From contig NZ_RYYV01000008.1 of assembly GCF_003977665.1 (NCBI RefSeq), positions 62,001 through 126,000 on the forward strand: a stretch of DNA of 64,000 nucleotides. The letters are read 5' to 3'. Shown in pieces: positions 62,427-64,000 of this stretch. A model generated the notes under the pieces. It saw only the letters and a list, made by a program, of their open reading frames with translations. It searched no databases and had not been told where the DNA came from. How positions within the stretch are numbered: the first letter of the stretch is position 1; every line of letters starts with the position of its first letter. This DNA is from Dyella choica (GTDB lineage Bacteria; Pseudomonadota; Gammaproteobacteria; Xanthomonadales; Rhodanobacteraceae). Made by a program: the position numbers and the translations under genes.

Positions 62427-64000
62427 TCAGGATTCGCGCGCGAGAGCGCGCGGCCTGCTTGCCTTTCGCTCCAGCTTGCGCAGACGCCACGCTGCCCAAC
62501 GCTCGCTCAGGCACGAAAAGATCACATACAGCGCCGGCGTGCTGAGCAACGTCAGGCTCTGCGAAATCAGCAGCCCGCCGATCAAGGCGATACCTAGCGG
62601 ACGGCGCAGGTCGGAACCTTCGCCCAGACCTATCGCGATCGGCAGGGCGGCGAGAATCGCCACCATGGTGGTCATCATGATCGGGCGGAAGCGCACGAGG
62701 CTTGCCTCGCGCGCCGCTTCAAGCGCCGTCTTGCCGTGTTCGCGCTGCGCGACCAGGGCGAAGTCGATCATCATGATCGCGTTCTTCTTCACGATGCCGA
62801 TCAACAGCACCAACGCAATCTGCGCGATCACCGACAGGTCCGTATGGGTGAGCCACATCGCCAGCAATGCGCCCACGCCGGCAGCAGGCAGCGTGGACAG
62901 AATGGTGACGGGATGAATCAGGCTTTCGTAAAGAATGCCCAATACGATGTACACGGTGAGGATGGCTCCGAAGATGAGCAAGAGGCCGCCGCTTTGCGTT
63001 TGCTGGAAGCGGCGGAAGTCGCCGCCGATGTCGAGCTTGATATCGCCCGGCATACGCATGCTGTCTGCCGTGGCCTGTACCACCTGCAAAGCCTCGCTCA
63101 TGCTCACGTCAGGAGCGAGATTGAAGCTCAGGCTCATGATGGTGTGCTGGTTCATATGCGTGACCTGGGTCGGGGCCAGACCCGGCTCCTGGTGCGCGAA
63201 GGCGGATAGCCGCACCATCTTGCCGCTGCTGGAGCGCACCAGGAGGTCGTCGATCGAGCGCGGCGTGGCGGTTTGCCCCGGCAGCGCGTTGACCACCACC
63301 TTGTATTGGTTGAGATCGGCGTAGATGTTGCTGATCTGGCGCTGGCCGAAGGAATCGTAGATGGCCGCGTCGATATTGCCGACGTCCACCTTGAGGCGTG
63401 CCGCCCGGTCGCGGTCGATTACGAGGTTCTGTTGCAGGCCGGCGTCATCCAGGTCGCTGCCCACGTCCCGCAGTTTGGGGTTCTTGCGCAACGCCTCGAC
63501 CAGCCTGGGCAGCCACTCGCGCAGCTTGGCGGGGTCATCGCCCTGCAGCGACATCTGGTATTGCGCGCCCTGGCTGGAGCCGCCTCCGCCGAAGCTGGGC
63601 AGGTCCTGGATCGCGCGCAAGCGTACATTGAGGTCAGGGTATTGCGCCGCTTTTTTGCTGAGCCGCGTCAACACCGTGAAGGTGTCCTCGGTGCGGCCTT
63701 GCGCATGCGTCTTGAGCTGGATGTCGAACGAACCGGCCGTGCCAATGCGCGTGCTGCCCAGGCGGGAGCCGACCACCGCCACATCCGGGTCGTGCAGCAG
63801 CATGTCGATCAGCCGCTGCTGGCGGTTGGCCGAATCCTGGAACGAAACCGTGGCACCGGACGTGGCGCGACCGCGAATCAGGCCGGTGTCCTGCATGGGA
63901 AACAGGCTGGTCTTGATCTGGCCGGACATCACGATCGCCACCGTCACACCGATCAGGATCAGCGGCGTGAGCGACAACAGCAAGGCATGGCGCAGCGAGA
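62427..64000 (-). CDS. RND efflux permease (MdtB/MdtC type), N-terminal part outside the window
   Basis: This open frame of 524 codons enters at base 64000 and ends at 62427. It is the C-terminal half of a resistance-nodulation-division pump: it begins within the seventh membrane helix region (LTPLILIGVTVAIV), has the second large periplasmic loop, and continues with KTSLFPMQDTGLIRGRATSG, and the last membrane helices including IVKKNAIMMIDFALVAQREH with RFRPIMMTTMVAILAALPIA. The MQDTG segment points to the MdtB/MdtC multidrug group. Its start lies beyond the window, so an annotated start at 63983 would be wrong. Confidence 0.93.
   Translation of the reverse strand, partial: SLRHALLLSLTPLILIGVTVAIVMSGQIKTSLFPMQDTGLIRGRATSGATVSFQDSANRQQRLIDMLLHDPDVAVVGSRLGSTRIGTAGSFDIQLKTHAQGRTEDTFTVLTRLSKKAAQYPDLNVRLRAIQDLPSFGGGGSSQGAQYQMSLQGDDPAKLREWLPRLVEALRKNPKLRDVGSDLDDAGLQQNLVIDRDRAARLKVDVGNIDAAIYDSFGQRQISNIYADLNQYKVVVNALPGQTATPRSIDDLLVRSSSGKMVRLSAFAHQEPGLAPTQVTHMNQHTIMSLSFNLAPDVSMSEALQVVQATADSMRMPGDIKLDIGGDFRRFQQTQSGGLLLIFGAILTVYIVLGILYESLIHPVTILSTLPAAGVGALLAMWLTHTDLSVIAQIALVLLIGIVKKNAIMMIDFALVAQREHGKTALEAAREASLVRFRPIMMTTMVAILAALPIAIGLGEGSDLRRPLGIALIGGLLISQSLTLLSTPALYVIFSCLSERWAAWRLRKLERKASRPRALARES

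Overview
The window is about 63% GC chromosomal DNA from a gammaproteobacterium of the Xanthomonadales, most likely a Rhodanobacteraceae member (Dyella/Rhodanobacter/Luteibacter type). The best evidence is a complete type II secretion cluster in the Xanthomonas xps order (E-F-G-H-I-J-K-L-M-N-D). Supporting signs are the core genes (cytochrome c4 next to two dsbA-like genes, monomeric isocitrate dehydrogenase, an NDUFA9-like protein next to cca) and a dense intergenic REP-like repeat family. The species is inferred, not proven. No rRNA, tRNA or CRISPR was seen.

Layout. 1-9410: a cut engB, cytochrome c4, two DsbA-type lipoproteins, an EEP-family hydrolase, a GH17-like membrane protein, Slt transglycosylase and an NDUFA9-like dehydrogenase. 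9408-9746: a 339-bp nested inverted-repeat element (MITE-like) with no gene of its own. 9771-17699: cca, a PIG-V-like membrane protein, a midA-type methyltransferase, tatC/B/A, a SYLF lipid-binding protein, hemH and an alpha/beta hydrolase. 17730-22175: a compact minus-strand operon of leader peptide, membrane protein, XRE regulator, anchored S33 peptidase, NatA-like ATPase and NatB-like permease, behind a promoter carrying two near-identical operators. 22348-28328: a chaperone-usher fimbrial operon (pilin, chaperone, usher, two-domain adhesin) with a CRP/Clp-like site and a pilin-like gene on the other strand. 28763-37548: ferredoxin-NADP reductase, a YadGH-type ABC transporter, rluF, ArsR and LysR regulators, an NAD(P)-binding oxidoreductase and the hrpB helicase.

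37633-48605 is the type II secretion system on the minus strand, mostly with stop/start overlaps, so probably one transcript with a possible break between gspE and gspF where a hairpin repeat lies. 48822-58618: tatD, rluE, an exported methyltransferase-like protein, a NYN-domain protein, a LysR regulator, a small Cys-rich protein, an aldo/keto reductase, a TraB/GumN protein, monomeric icd and a small unknown protein. 59270-64000: a TonB-dependent receptor and the C-terminal half of an RND efflux pump that runs off the window.

Most promising for new biology are the six-gene XRE/S33-peptidase/NatAB operon with its twin-operator promoter, the nested inverted-repeat element whose first bases supply the stop codon of the upstream gene, and the REP-like family (ten copies here) placed at gene ends. 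All translations and coordinates were read by eye; family names rest on motif recognition, not database searches.
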